From DASYXW01 sp035934405 (lineage in GTDB: Bacteria; Acidobacteriota; Terriglobia; UBA7540): a DNA stretch of 27,211 nt. Made by a program: the position numbers and the translations under genes. Below the pieces are notes generated by a model. That model searched no databases. It saw only the letters and a program-made list of their open reading frames with translations, and was not told where the DNA came from. Positions 14,227 to 21,492 of this stretch are shown piece after piece. Each line of letters begins with the position of its first letter. The stretch's first letter is position 1. Location of the stretch: contig DASYXW010000046.1 in NCBI GenBank assembly GCA_035934405.1, forward strand, positions 1-27,211, in the 5' to 3' direction.

Positions 14227-15008
14227 AGGGCGAGTTGCGGGCCATTCCGCTCGGCGGCATCGGTGAGGTGAAACCGGGTGACTCCTTGCCGGCGATGATC
14301 ATCGCGGCGTTGAAGCGCCAGAGGCTCAAGCTCGAACGCGGCGACATTCTGGTGGTGACGCACAAGGTCGTCTCCAAGAGCGAGGGGCGGCTCATCCCGC
14401 TCGTGAGCGTCAAGCCCTCGGCGCGGGCGCGGCGCTGGGCCGCTCCCTATGGTCGGGATCCGCGCCTGCTGGAACTGGCGCTCCGCGAAAGCCGGCGCGT
14501 GGTGCGCCGCGGGCGTGGCCTGCTGATTACCGAAACGCGTCACGGTGAGCGCGAGGGCCGCGAAGAGAGGCCTGGATTCGTCTGTGCTCAGAGCGGCGTC
14601 GACGTTTCGAACGTCGATGGCGGCCGCAGCGCGGCGTTGCTGCCCCGTGACCCTGACCTCTCGGCGAGGCGGCTGCGCCAGGCCATCAAGAAGGCCGCGG
14701 GGCTCGCCGTCGCGATCATCATCACCGACAGCTTTGGCCGTCCCTGGCGCGAGGGCTTGACCGAGGTCGCGATTGGCGCCTCCGGCCTGCGCGTCCTGCG
14801 TGACGAGCGCGGCCGGCGCGATGCTTACGGCTACCGCCTGCACGCAACTCAAGAGGCGGTTGCCGATGAACTTGCCGGTATGGCGGGCCTCGCTTGCGGC
14901 AAGCTTTCGCGCCAGCCGGTCTGCCTGATCCGCGGCCTTCGGTACCAGCCGGGCCGCGGCCGGGCGCGGGACCTTATTCGCCGGCCGGAGCAGGACCTAT
15001 TCCGGTAG
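14223..15008 (+). CDS. cofE: Coenzyme F420-0:L-glutamate ligase (CofE)
   Basis: CofE adds gamma-linked glutamate residues to F420-0 using GTP. The start ATG 14223 shares ATGA with the cofC stop, so translation is coupled. At 261 residues it is the archaeal-type single-domain form and lacks the nitroreductase-like C-terminal domain of actinobacterial FbiB. Motifs seen are IPLGGIGEVKPGDSL, DILVVTHKVVSKSEGR, GFVCAQSGVDVSNVDG, LLPRDPDLSARRLR, and ITDSFGRPWREGLTEVAIG. The last codon and stop lie at the edge of the downstream repeat (CGGTAG at 15003-15008). Confidence 0.95.
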   Translation: MKGELRAIPLGGIGEVKPGDSLPAMIIAALKRQRLKLERGDILVVTHKVVSKSEGRLIPLVSVKPSARARRWAAPYGRDPRLLELALRESRRVVRRGRGLLITETRHGEREGREERPGFVCAQSGVDVSNVDGGRSAALLPRDPDLSARRLRQAIKKAAGLAVAIIITDSFGRPWREGLTEVAIGASGLRVLRDERGRRDAYGYRLHATQEAVADELAGMAGLACGKLSRQPVCLIRGLRYQPGRGRARDLIRRPEQDLFR

Positions 15009-15127
15009 GCGGCATACGGTATACGGTAGAGAGGGTCAGACTGACAACCTTATCTCGTATCCCGTCTACCGTGTGCCGTCTACCGTATATCGTATGCCAT
15101 CTACGGCCTACCACATGCCGTCTACCG
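15004..15127. repeat. Facing repeats of the CCGTCTACCGTATGCC word
   Basis: The left arm CGGTAGGCGGCATACGG and TATACGGTAG (15004-15030) is opposed by a right arm of several copies of CCGTCTACCGTRTGCC (15062-15127). About 30 nt of unique sequence separates them. It runs from the cofE stop codon into the first codons of npdG. The same word family recurs at 22693-22819. Confidence 0.75.
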
Positions 15128-15810
15128 AGATCGCCATCGTGGGTGGCACTGGACCGCTAGGTTCAGGACTCGCGCTGCGATGGGCAAGGAGTGGCGAGCG
15201 CATCGTCATCGGTTCGCGTGACGCCGCGCGGGCCACGGCCGCCGCCGCCGCGATTGAAAAGCAAACCGGCGCCGCGGCGGGCAACGTGCGCGGCGCAGAG
15301 AATCGGGAAGCCCTGGCCGCCGCCGGCGTGGTCGTGCTCGCCGTGCCCTTCGAGGGCCACGCAACTCTGCTCAAAGAGCTCAAGCCGGCGTTTCGGCCGG
15401 ACACCATCCTGATTGACACCACCGTGCCGCTCGCGTCCAGCGTCGGCGGCAGGGCCACGCGCACGCTTGGCGTTTGGCAAGGGTCGGCGGCCGAGCAGGC
15501 GGCGGAACTGGTGCCCGAGGGTATTGCGGTGGCGGCGGCGTTTCAAAACCTTTCCGCCGGGCTTCTTCAGGGCGACGCGGCGCTCGACTGCGACGTCATC
15601 ATCTGCACTGACGATACCCGCGCGCGCCAGGCCGCCACCGAACTTGCCGGGAAGCTGCCGGGCGTGCGAGCTCTCGACGGCGGCGGGCTTGACCACGCTC
15701 GCATTCTGGAGCAAATCACGGCGCTGCTCATCGGCTTCAACCTCAAGTACCGCGTTCACGGCGCCGGAGTCCGCATCACCGGTTTGCCGCTGGAAAACAG
15801 TCGGCAGTAG
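15115..15810 (+). CDS. npdG: NADPH:F420 oxidoreductase (NpdG)
   Basis: This enzyme exchanges hydride between NADP(H) and F420. The preferred start ATG 15115 gives 231 residues, close to the family norm. The N-terminus IAIVGGTGPLGSGLALRWA and VIGSRDAARA is the NADP-binding Rossmann motif of NpdG, and the C-terminal NLKYRVHGAGVRITGLP is the family's signature ending. Start choice matters: two further in-frame ATGs (15073, 15094) lie in upstream copies of the repeat, and each begins with MPST like the chosen start. The Rossmann strand begins at residue 5 of the chosen start. There is no Shine-Dalgarno sequence because the repeat occupies that position. Confidence 0.93.
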   Translation: MPSTEIAIVGGTGPLGSGLALRWARSGERIVIGSRDAARATAAAAAIEKQTGAAAGNVRGAENREALAAAGVVVLAVPFEGHATLLKELKPAFRPDTILIDTTVPLASSVGGRATRTLGVWQGSAAEQAAELVPEGIAVAAAFQNLSAGLLQGDAALDCDVIICTDDTRARQAATELAGKLPGVRALDGGGLDHARILEQITALLIGFNLKYRVHGAGVRITGLPLENSRQ

Positions 15811-15899
15811 GCAGAAAGCGGTAGGCTAGGCTTGCCCAGCCGTCCCCGGTCGTTTATGATAAGAGTGTTCTCGCGCGAAGAACTTTCGCCTTGCCCTGA

Positions 15900-16967
15900 A
15901 TGAGCGTCTCGATCCTCACCGCCGATCGTGTTGCGCCTGTGCCGGACGCCTTCGGCCGGCCCTTGCGCAGCCTGCGCATCTCCGTCACCGACCGGTGCAA
16001 CCTACGCTGCCAATACTGCATGCCGGAAGAGGAATACCTCTGGCTCGAGCGCTGCGAGATTCTGAGCTTTGAGGAGATTACGGAACTGGCAGGAGTCTTT
16101 GCCTCGCTCGGCGTTGACCAGTTCCGGCTGACCGGCGGCGAGCCGCTGTTGCGTCATGGCCTCGACGGGCTAGTCCGAATGCTGAAGGCAGCCAACAGAG
16201 TCCGTGACCTGGCGGTGACCACCAACGGTATCCTGCTTGCCTCGTCAGCCCGCGTCCTGCGCGAGGCGGGTCTTGACCGCGTCACCGTTAGCCTCGACAC
16301 GCTGCAGCCCGAGCGCTTCCGCTCGCTCACGCGGCGCAACACCCACGCCGACGTGCTGCGCGGCATCACCTCGGCGCGAGAGGCCGGCTTCGGCAGGCTC
16401 AAAATCAACACGGTTGTGATTCGCGGCTTCAACGACGATGAGCTCGGCGCGCTCGTCCGCTTCGGGCGCGACGCGGGTGCCGAAGTCCGCTTCATCGAAT
16501 ACATGGACGTCGGCGGCGCGCAGCGCTGGTCAATGAACCAAGTCGTTACGCGCGAAGAAATCCTGGCGCGGCTCGAACAGCAGTTCGGGCCTATCCGGCC
16601 GGTGGAGAAAGCCAGCGCCGAAGCGGTTGCGGCTCCCGCCGACCGCTTCCTGCTGAGCGATGGGACGGTTTTCGGGATCATCGCCTCCACCACGGCACCC
16701 TTCTGCGGCAGTTGCGATCGCGCGCGCTTGACGCCGGACGGGATGTTCCTGCTGTGCCTTTACGCCCGAGCGGGCGTTGACCTGAAGGCGGCGCTGCGAC
16801 GAGGCGCATCCCACCAGGAGTTGGCCGCAACGATTGCGGACTCGTGGCGGGCGAGGACCGACCGCGGCGCGGAAGAGCGCAAGGCGCTTGGAGCGCGCGG
16901 TGTGCTCTTCCAGATTGCCGATCTGCGCCAGGACCCGCACCTCGAAATGCACACGCGCGGAGGGTGA
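15900..16967 (+). CDS. moaA: GTP 3',8-cyclase (molybdenum cofactor biosynthesis, MoaA)
   Basis: MoaA is a radical-SAM enzyme making the first intermediate of molybdopterin from GTP. At 355 residues it is slightly longer than usual. The N-terminal [4Fe-4S] ligands are C33, C37 and C40 (DRCNLRCQYCMP); the second cluster uses C269, C272 and C286 (FCGSCDRARLTPDGMFLLC). RLTGGEPLLR (76-85) is the SAM-binding GGEP motif. The protein ends in Gly-Gly, the conserved C-terminal tail needed for catalysis. It follows npdG by 89 nt; this gap has a TATGAT box but no good -35. It would serve the upstream hydroxylase. CofG/CofH are excluded by the C-terminal cluster and GG tail. Confidence 0.95.
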   Translation: MSVSILTADRVAPVPDAFGRPLRSLRISVTDRCNLRCQYCMPEEEYLWLERCEILSFEEITELAGVFASLGVDQFRLTGGEPLLRHGLDGLVRMLKAANRVRDLAVTTNGILLASSARVLREAGLDRVTVSLDTLQPERFRSLTRRNTHADVLRGITSAREAGFGRLKINTVVIRGFNDDELGALVRFGRDAGAEVRFIEYMDVGGAQRWSMNQVVTREEILARLEQQFGPIRPVEKASAEAVAAPADRFLLSDGTVFGIIASTTAPFCGSCDRARLTPDGMFLLCLYARAGVDLKAALRRGASHQELAATIADSWRARTDRGAEERKALGARGVLFQIADLRQDPHLEMHTRGG

Positions 16968-16970
16968 AAT

Positions 16971-17100
16971 CAGGGGTCAGGGGCCAGGGGTCAGGATTCA
17001 GGGTTACCGGGGTCCGAGTTCTATGAGCGGCATCGGGGGACCGGGAATCCTGACTCCTGGCTTTTCTCCTGACCGCTGGCCCCTGACCCCTGACCCCTGC
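16971..17100. repeat. Facing repeats of the CAGGGGTCAGGGGCC word
   Basis: The left arm CAGGGGTCAGGGGCCAGGGG plus TCAGGATTC (16971-16999) is opposed by a right arm GAATCCTGACTCCTGG (17044-17059) and GGCCCCTGACCCCTGACCCC (from about 17078). Roughly 45 nt of unique sequence lies between them. It fills the gap from 3 nt after the moaA stop to 6 nt before the next start codon. Confidence 0.75.
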
Positions 17101-17106
17101 TATCAC

Positions 17107-17553
17107 ATGGCCGAAAAATACTTCAATCGTCGCGAAGCCGAGGCGCTCCTGCCCATGATCGAGCACCACCTCGAACAGGCGCGGGAGCAAAAGGAAACAA
17201 TCGATCACCTGGACATGGAGCTGGCGCGGGCGGGAGCGCGAATCATGATGCTCGGTGGGTCGATTCCACCCTATAAGGAGCTCAGGGCCAAGCGGTCCCA
17301 GCGCGAAAGTGTTGTGGCTGCGGTCGAAGAGTCGGTGAACAAGATCCAAGCCACCGGCTGCGTCGTCAAGGACCTTGATGAGGGTTTGGTTGACTTTCCC
17401 AGCCTCATTCAGGGTCAGGAAGCGTTCCTCTGTTGGAAGCTGGGTGAGGAACGCATCACCTACTGGCATGGGCTTGAAGAAGGTTTTGCCGGGCGCAAAC
17501 CTTTGGACAACTCGCCCCCCGAAGTACCTCCCAGTCCTACGCGGTTTCAGTAG
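17107..17553 (+). CDS. DUF2203-family protein
   Basis: This 148-residue protein matches DUF2203: YFNRREAEALLPMIEHHLEQA at the start, and the conserved GCVVKDLDEGLVDFPSL, LCWKLGEERITYWHG and GFAGRKPL near the end. The N-terminal two-thirds is a helical hairpin rich in charged residues. No function has been established for the family, and no cysteine or histidine cluster suggests a cofactor. It is the last gene of the long plus-strand run and follows moaA across a repeat element. The ATG at 17107 is chosen because upstream in-frame codons translate repeat DNA. Confidence 0.85.
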   Translation: MAEKYFNRREAEALLPMIEHHLEQAREQKETIDHLDMELARAGARIMMLGGSIPPYKELRAKRSQRESVVAAVEESVNKIQATGCVVKDLDEGLVDFPSLIQGQEAFLCWKLGEERITYWHGLEEGFAGRKPLDNSPPEVPPSPTRFQ

Positions 17554-17559
17554 AGCCCT

Positions 17560-17725
17560 CTAATCCTCAAAGTCGATCGAGAACTGGACGTGCCACACGT
17601 CGAACGCCTCGGCGGGTTCTCCGAAGCCAAATCGTAGCCTCCGGCCGGACGAAGAAGTCGGCGAGCTGTAATCAAAAATTAATCCGGCGGTAATCCCCGA
17701 ACAACTTCCGCGGCTCAAACTTCAC
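17560..17725 (-). pseudogene. Frameshifted remnant of an unidentified gene (C-terminal part)
   Basis: On the minus strand two adjoining frames read as protein. 17725-17672 reads KFEPRKLFGDYRRINF then a stop. The next frame reads IFDYSSPTSSSGRRLRFGF, then GEPAEAFDVWHVQFSIDFED and a stop at 17560. Joining them by one frame shift gives a plausible C-terminus with alternating hydrophobic-aromatic strands, as in a beta-barrel end. There is no start, and the 5' part is missing where the TonB receptor gene begins. The parent family is not recognised. Confidence 0.35.
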
Positions 17726-17790
17726 CCCTTATCCAGACGGCAAGGGCAAGGCGGCCTCCGTTCGGACAACTCAGTGTGAGGAGGTTTTTC

Positions 17791-20409
17791 GTGGCTCAAA
17801 GACTGGTCCGACTCTGCGTAATCGTAGCAAGTAGCGCGCTCCTGGCGTGGGGTGCGCCGCAGGGCAGTATTCGCGGGCAAGCGGTGGATGCGTCGGGCGG
17901 CTCCGTTGCCGGGGCCAGCGTAACCGCAACCAACACAACCACCGGCATCGTCACCGGCGCCACAACAGATTCCCAGGGCCAGTTTCAGTTGAATGGCTTG
18001 GCCGCCGGCCGTTATCTGGTGGCGGTGACGAAAATCGGCTTCACGACTTTCACCAAACAAGTTGTGGTGCAGGCCGGACAGCAAGCTACCGCCGATGCCA
18101 AACTGTCTGTCCAAGCCGCTGCGCAATCCGTGGAAGTGCGGGCCAGTGCCGTACCGGGCGCCACACTTGAGCCATCGCCGGAAGAAGTGCTCAAGTCAAA
18201 CCAGACCGTTCGGGTGCTTGGCCGGAAGGAGATGGACGCCGTGGGCCCGCTCGCCGGCGCCTCGCAGATCATCTCCATGGCGCCCGGCGCCAACGTCACC
18301 GGCTACGGCGCCACCGGACAAACCAAGGCCACGATAGCCATTAACGGGATTAACCAGGGCTGGGGCGGCTACGGCGGCTACACCTACCCCGGGTCACTCG
18401 GCGTCACGCTCGACGGCATCCCGATCGTGGATGCGGGCAGTGGGCTGTGGCCGTCAGCCTCACTTCCCCAGACCGGGATGTTCCAAAACACCAACGTCAC
18501 TTACGGTCCGGGCGATCCAGTGGACCGCTATTACACCAGCGTGGGCGGCTCCATCGAGTTCACTCCCGTACAGCCCGCCTCCAAAGCGCACATCGATGGC
18601 AATTTCAGCTTCGGCAGTTACAGCCAGAAGAACCTGGAGCTCAACATGCTCACCGGCCTCTACCACGGCTGGTCCACCGTGGTTTCCGGCGGCCTGGGGA
18701 AAGGCGACAGCTTCCGCACCGGGCAGGATGGATTCGCCAACCCCGGCCGGGACGGCGCCATCTTCGTCAAGACGACAAAATCTTTCCAGACCGGCATCTT
18801 TTCCGTCGGCGGCTATTACGCCAGGGCCGGCGGCTACCGTGCCCAGGTCATCCCGACCACGGCTGTGCCAGGCCTCACCGTGGATGGCCTTAACGTGACC
18901 GGCGCCCAGATATACAGCCAGCCGACCTCGGGCTTTTACAGCACCTTGCCCTTTGCGAGCTACAACAAGTACGACGTCAACGAGCTGGCTACGGTTTACG
19001 CGAAGGAAACGTTCCTGCTCAGCAGCACGACGGGCGTTGAGAACGACACCTGGTACACTTACGAATTCCGTCTGCACCGGCGGCTCAACGATGTCTATGT
19101 CCCCATTCAGCAGGAGAGAGAATATAACAACCCGCACCACAATACGGTCGGTGACCGGCTCGTGGTGAGCGAAGACCTTCCCTTCAACAAGGTTTCGGAA
19201 GGCGGTTATTTCCTTCACGACATCTACAACAGCCGCAACAACTTCTACAATCCCGCCCTGGGCGGTGATGGCGTCACCCAAATTGTGAATATCGGAGGCA
19301 AAGTCCGTTCCTCCTACTTCATCCAGGACAATTACGCGGGTTTCGTTCAGGATGACTTCCACCCGGTGCCCTGGCTGCACATCACCCCGGGCGTCCGATT
19401 CGACCGCTACGGCACCAGCTATTACTCCGGCACCCTCCAGGACTTCACCTTCGCTCCCGGCGTGTTGGACACCCTCACCAGCCACTGCGACCTTAACGGC
19501 GTTTCAATCACTCCGAACGTCCCGGTGGTTACCGTGGACCAGGGCTCTTCCTGCGGCGCCAAGGAGGCGCGCACGGCCGTCGAGCCCTCAGTCAACGCGG
19601 CGGTCCAGCCGCGGCCGTGGCTCACGCTCTATGGTGGCTATGTGAAAACCTACCGCTCGCCCTCCCTCGGCGGTGGTGGCGGCATTTTCCAGAACCTAAA
19701 TCCCGACACCAACTACATTCTCGCCAGCGGAGCCTACTACCAGGGAGGGTTCAAGTTTCATGTCGCGCAGTTCGCCCATGCCAAAGGCGTGCAGTTCGGC
19801 GCCGCTTACTATCACCTGCGTTACGCCAATGAGCAGTTGTCCGTGGAACTGGGAAACGGCAATGTGATCAATACGGCAGGCAGCTCGAACTATCGCGGCG
19901 TCAACGCCTACTTTGACGTCGACCCCGTCTCCGGCCTGCACCTCTTCACCAACCTGAACGGGGAAGGAGCCAGCTACGACCAGTTCTTTAGCGGCAACGT
20001 CTCGTTCGTCGGGTTGCCGGTGCCTTATGTGCCCACCGCAACCTGGAATACCGGCGCCTATTACAGTATTCAACGCAACGACAAAACCATCGTCGAACCC
20101 CGATTCTGGTTCCAGTATGTCGGCTCGCAGCACATCTTCGACAATTGTGGCTTGGTGAATGGGGCATGTACAACAGCCAAGCCGAGCACCCTCTCCGAGC
20201 CCTCTTACCAGACCACCAACCTTTCGGTCAGTGTCCCCTTCAAGTTCCTCAACTTCAGCGTCAACATGCTTAACCTGTTCGACCAGCGATACAACATTTA
20301 CCAGTACATTTCCGCCGGCGGATACTACGGCACCTCGACCGCCGGCTATACCTTCGCTTATCCGGGCGCCCCGTTCACGGTTTACGCCAATATCGGCTTC
20401 CACTTCTGA
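17791..20409 (+). CDS. TonB-dependent outer-membrane receptor with N-terminal carboxypeptidase-regulatory-like domain
   Basis: An AGGAGG at 17779-17784 sits 6 nt before GTG 17791, which sets the start ahead of the GTG at 17776. The 872-residue protein has a signal peptide (RLVRLCVIVASSALLAWGAP) and a carboxypeptidase-regulatory-like domain (about 22-100; GSIRGQAVDASGGSVAGASV). A plug domain follows (about 115-240; ATIAINGI, LGVTLDGIPI), then a 22-strand-type beta barrel ending in an aromatic residue (YANIGFHF). Such receptors import large or scarce nutrients across the outer membrane with TonB energy. Substrate is not evident. A conserved PRPWLTLYGGYVKTYRSPSL segment and NLFDQRYNIY near the end are usual barrel landmarks. 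No TonB, ExbB or ExbD gene is nearby. Confidence 0.9.
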   Translation: MAQRLVRLCVIVASSALLAWGAPQGSIRGQAVDASGGSVAGASVTATNTTTGIVTGATTDSQGQFQLNGLAAGRYLVAVTKIGFTTFTKQVVVQAGQQATADAKLSVQAAAQSVEVRASAVPGATLEPSPEEVLKSNQTVRVLGRKEMDAVGPLAGASQIISMAPGANVTGYGATGQTKATIAINGINQGWGGYGGYTYPGSLGVTLDGIPIVDAGSGLWPSASLPQTGMFQNTNVTYGPGDPVDRYYTSVGGSIEFTPVQPASKAHIDGNFSFGSYSQKNLELNMLTGLYHGWSTVVSGGLGKGDSFRTGQDGFANPGRDGAIFVKTTKSFQTGIFSVGGYYARAGGYRAQVIPTTAVPGLTVDGLNVTGAQIYSQPTSGFYSTLPFASYNKYDVNELATVYAKETFLLSSTTGVENDTWYTYEFRLHRRLNDVYVPIQQEREYNNPHHNTVGDRLVVSEDLPFNKVSEGGYFLHDIYNSRNNFYNPALGGDGVTQIVNIGGKVRSSYFIQDNYAGFVQDDFHPVPWLHITPGVRFDRYGTSYYSGTLQDFTFAPGVLDTLTSHCDLNGVSITPNVPVVTVDQGSSCGAKEARTAVEPSVNAAVQPRPWLTLYGGYVKTYRSPSLGGGGGIFQNLNPDTNYILASGAYYQGGFKFHVAQFAHAKGVQFGAAYYHLRYANEQLSVELGNGNVINTAGSSNYRGVNAYFDVDPVSGLHLFTNLNGEGASYDQFFSGNVSFVGLPVPYVPTATWNTGAYYSIQRNDKTIVEPRFWFQYVGSQHIFDNCGLVNGACTTAKPSTLSEPSYQTTNLSVSVPFKFLNFSVNMLNLFDQRYNIYQYISAGGYYGTSTAGYTFAYPGAPFTVYANIGFHF

Positions 20410-20472
20410 CGGGGCAGTAGGGCGCTGAACGACTCTGCGCCTCATGCGATCTCAATTCGAGTCGCGCAATTC

Positions 20473-20499
20473 GGGTCACTGGTTCAGCGCCAGTGACCC
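20473..20499. terminator. Perfect hairpin between convergent genes, overlapping a stop codon
   Basis: GGGTCACTGG (20473-20482) and CCAGTGACCC (20490-20499) form a 10-bp perfect stem with a 7-nt loop. It spans the stop codon of the minus-strand YXWGXW gene. No T-tract follows on either strand, so it may protect the mRNA end instead of being a classical intrinsic terminator. Confidence 0.35.
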
Positions 20500-20801
20500 C
20501 GAACCCAGTACCACCCCCGCCCGGTGTGAACCCAATGCCCCGGCACCCAGCCGTGACGTCTTGGGGGCCGGCGCTCCCAACGTCCGGGAACCCAAACGTA
20601 AGCGCTGCCGTTCCATGATTGATACCCGGCGATCCAAACGAACCCCGGCCCCGGCGCCACCCCGACCCTCTCCACCACAGCGGGCGGCGGCGGCGTTCCC
20701 ACATACACTACCGCTCGCGGGCGGCCGCCGCATGATGCGAGCGTCGCCATCCCGGCAAGAGTCAAGCTAGCCAGCAAACCAGCAGTTACACGCTCTGCCA
20801 T
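20484..20801 (-). CDS. YXWGXW-repeat-type lipoprotein
   Basis: From ATG 20801 (AGGAGG 6 nt upstream on the minus strand) it has 105 residues. The N-terminus AERVTAGLLASLTLAGMATL followed by ASCGG is a lipoprotein signal with a lipobox cysteine. The mature part is a run of Trp/Tyr-Gly words: PGPGFVWIAGYQSWNG, YVWVPGRWERRP, GWVPGHWVHTG, WYWVRGHWR. Proteins with this pattern are common in Acidobacteriota and Proteobacteria and have no defined role. It is convergent to the TonB receptor. Upstream in-frame codons to 20972 lack a ribosome site. Confidence 0.8.
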   Translation of the reverse strand: MAERVTAGLLASLTLAGMATLASCGGRPRAVVYVGTPPPPAVVERVGVAPGPGFVWIAGYQSWNGSAYVWVPGRWERRPPRRHGWVPGHWVHTGRGWYWVRGHWR

Positions 20802-21144
20802 AGAAGTCCTCCTGAAGTAGAGTTGATTTTGATTCGCCTGCCGAATAGCATCTCCCGGCCAGCCGATAACATATACCCGACCGTCCGTGCATGCAACAGC
20901 CCAGTGGGAGTGGTAGTGGGTGTTTGCAGTGCCACGTCCAGCCCAGCGTCCCTTCGCGGGTGCCGGCGACATTGCTTCTTATATCGCCGACCCTTGAGTG
21001 CCCTATCCGGCGCTTGCCGACAACGGGGATACCTCGGCCTGAGTCTGCGAAATCGGCAGGCGATCGAAGGGCCCTTGGTGGGTCCCGGCAGGAGACCGGC
21101 GCGAATGCCCCGGGAGTGCCGGCCTGCGGGGCGTAAGATAATTC
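20802..21144. other. Intergenic region without a recognisable gene
   Basis: Beyond the ribosome site of the minus-strand lipoprotein gene, I see no open frame with homology or coding character, no tRNA and no word-type repeat. The stretch is GC-rich with several short hairpin-capable pieces (for example GGGCCC...GGGTCC around 21069). It may be the leader of the minus-strand gene: a perfect TATAAT lies on the minus strand at 21169-21174, but without a good -35. Confidence 0.4.
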
Positions 21145-21172
21145 TTGACAAGATTAAATTAACATGTATTAT
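21145..21172 (+). promoter_or_regulatory. Strong sigma70-type promoter
   Basis: TTGACA (21145-21150), a 16-nt AT-rich spacer and TATTAT (21167-21172) stand in an AT-rich island inside GC-rich DNA. No convincing gene starts downstream on the plus strand. The opposite strand carries TATAAT in the same island, so transcription could be divergent. Confidence 0.5.
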
Positions 21173-21179
21173 ATTTTGA

Positions 21180-21482
21180 GTACAATGTTGAACGTTTCTC
21201 TGAATACCGATCGGCCGGGGCAGGCCTCCCTTGACGCCTGCCGCAGCCGTGGAACGCCCCTTCGGAGCCACCTGGGAGGGCCGGCCGGCCCTCGCACCTC
21301 AAGCGCCCAGAGGGGCTGCGCCTTAAAGCCGGAATCTTATAGAAAACAAAGCCAGAACCTCGGCCGTCATCCCCGAATGCGGATCGGCTGGCCCGACCGG
21401 GAAGCCGGTGACTGTTGGGAAATCTGGGGGGTCAGGCGACTCGATGTTGCCGATCGGAGACGCCCCAGGGCGGGGCGTCTCC
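21180..21482 (+). ncRNA. Candidate non-coding transcript
   Basis: Downstream of the strong promoter there is no coding frame I accept, but there are folded pieces. These are GGCAGGC/GCCTGCC (21219-21225 with 21236-21242), an 18-bp perfect palindrome (21276-21293), and a closing 11-bp hairpin (21456-21482). It does not match RNase P, tmRNA, SRP or 6S RNA landmarks that I know. It could be a small RNA or simply a long untranslated region. Confidence 0.25.
21456..21482. terminator. Perfect 11-bp hairpin 10 nt after the YncE-like gene
   Basis: GGAGACGCCCC and GGGGCGTCTCC form an 11-bp perfect stem with an AGGGC loop, located 10 nt downstream of the minus-strand stop at 21493. No U-tract follows on either strand. 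It probably ends or protects the YncE-like mRNA and bounds the opposing transcript. Confidence 0.45.
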
Positions 21483-21492
21483 ACACGTCTCG

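Noticed and set aside
15004..15127. CRISPR array
   Set aside because: The words are close-packed, vary in sequence and length and face each other; there are no regular spacers and no cas genes.
18460..19485. 341-codon open frame on the minus strand inside the TonB receptor gene
   Set aside because: It is antisense to an intact receptor whose motifs, signal peptide and ribosome site are clear; the product has no recognisable motif. Long antisense frames are common in GC-rich genes.
20786..21271. 161-codon minus-strand frame upstream of the YXWGXW lipoprotein
   Set aside because: No motif, no ribosome site, and it overlaps the ribosome site of the real gene in another frame.
21340..21450. Possible cobalamin riboswitch (GGGAAGCCGGTGA followed by GTCAGGCGACT)
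   Set aside because: Only two short pieces resemble the cobalamin box; the rest of the consensus is missing and no B12-related gene follows.
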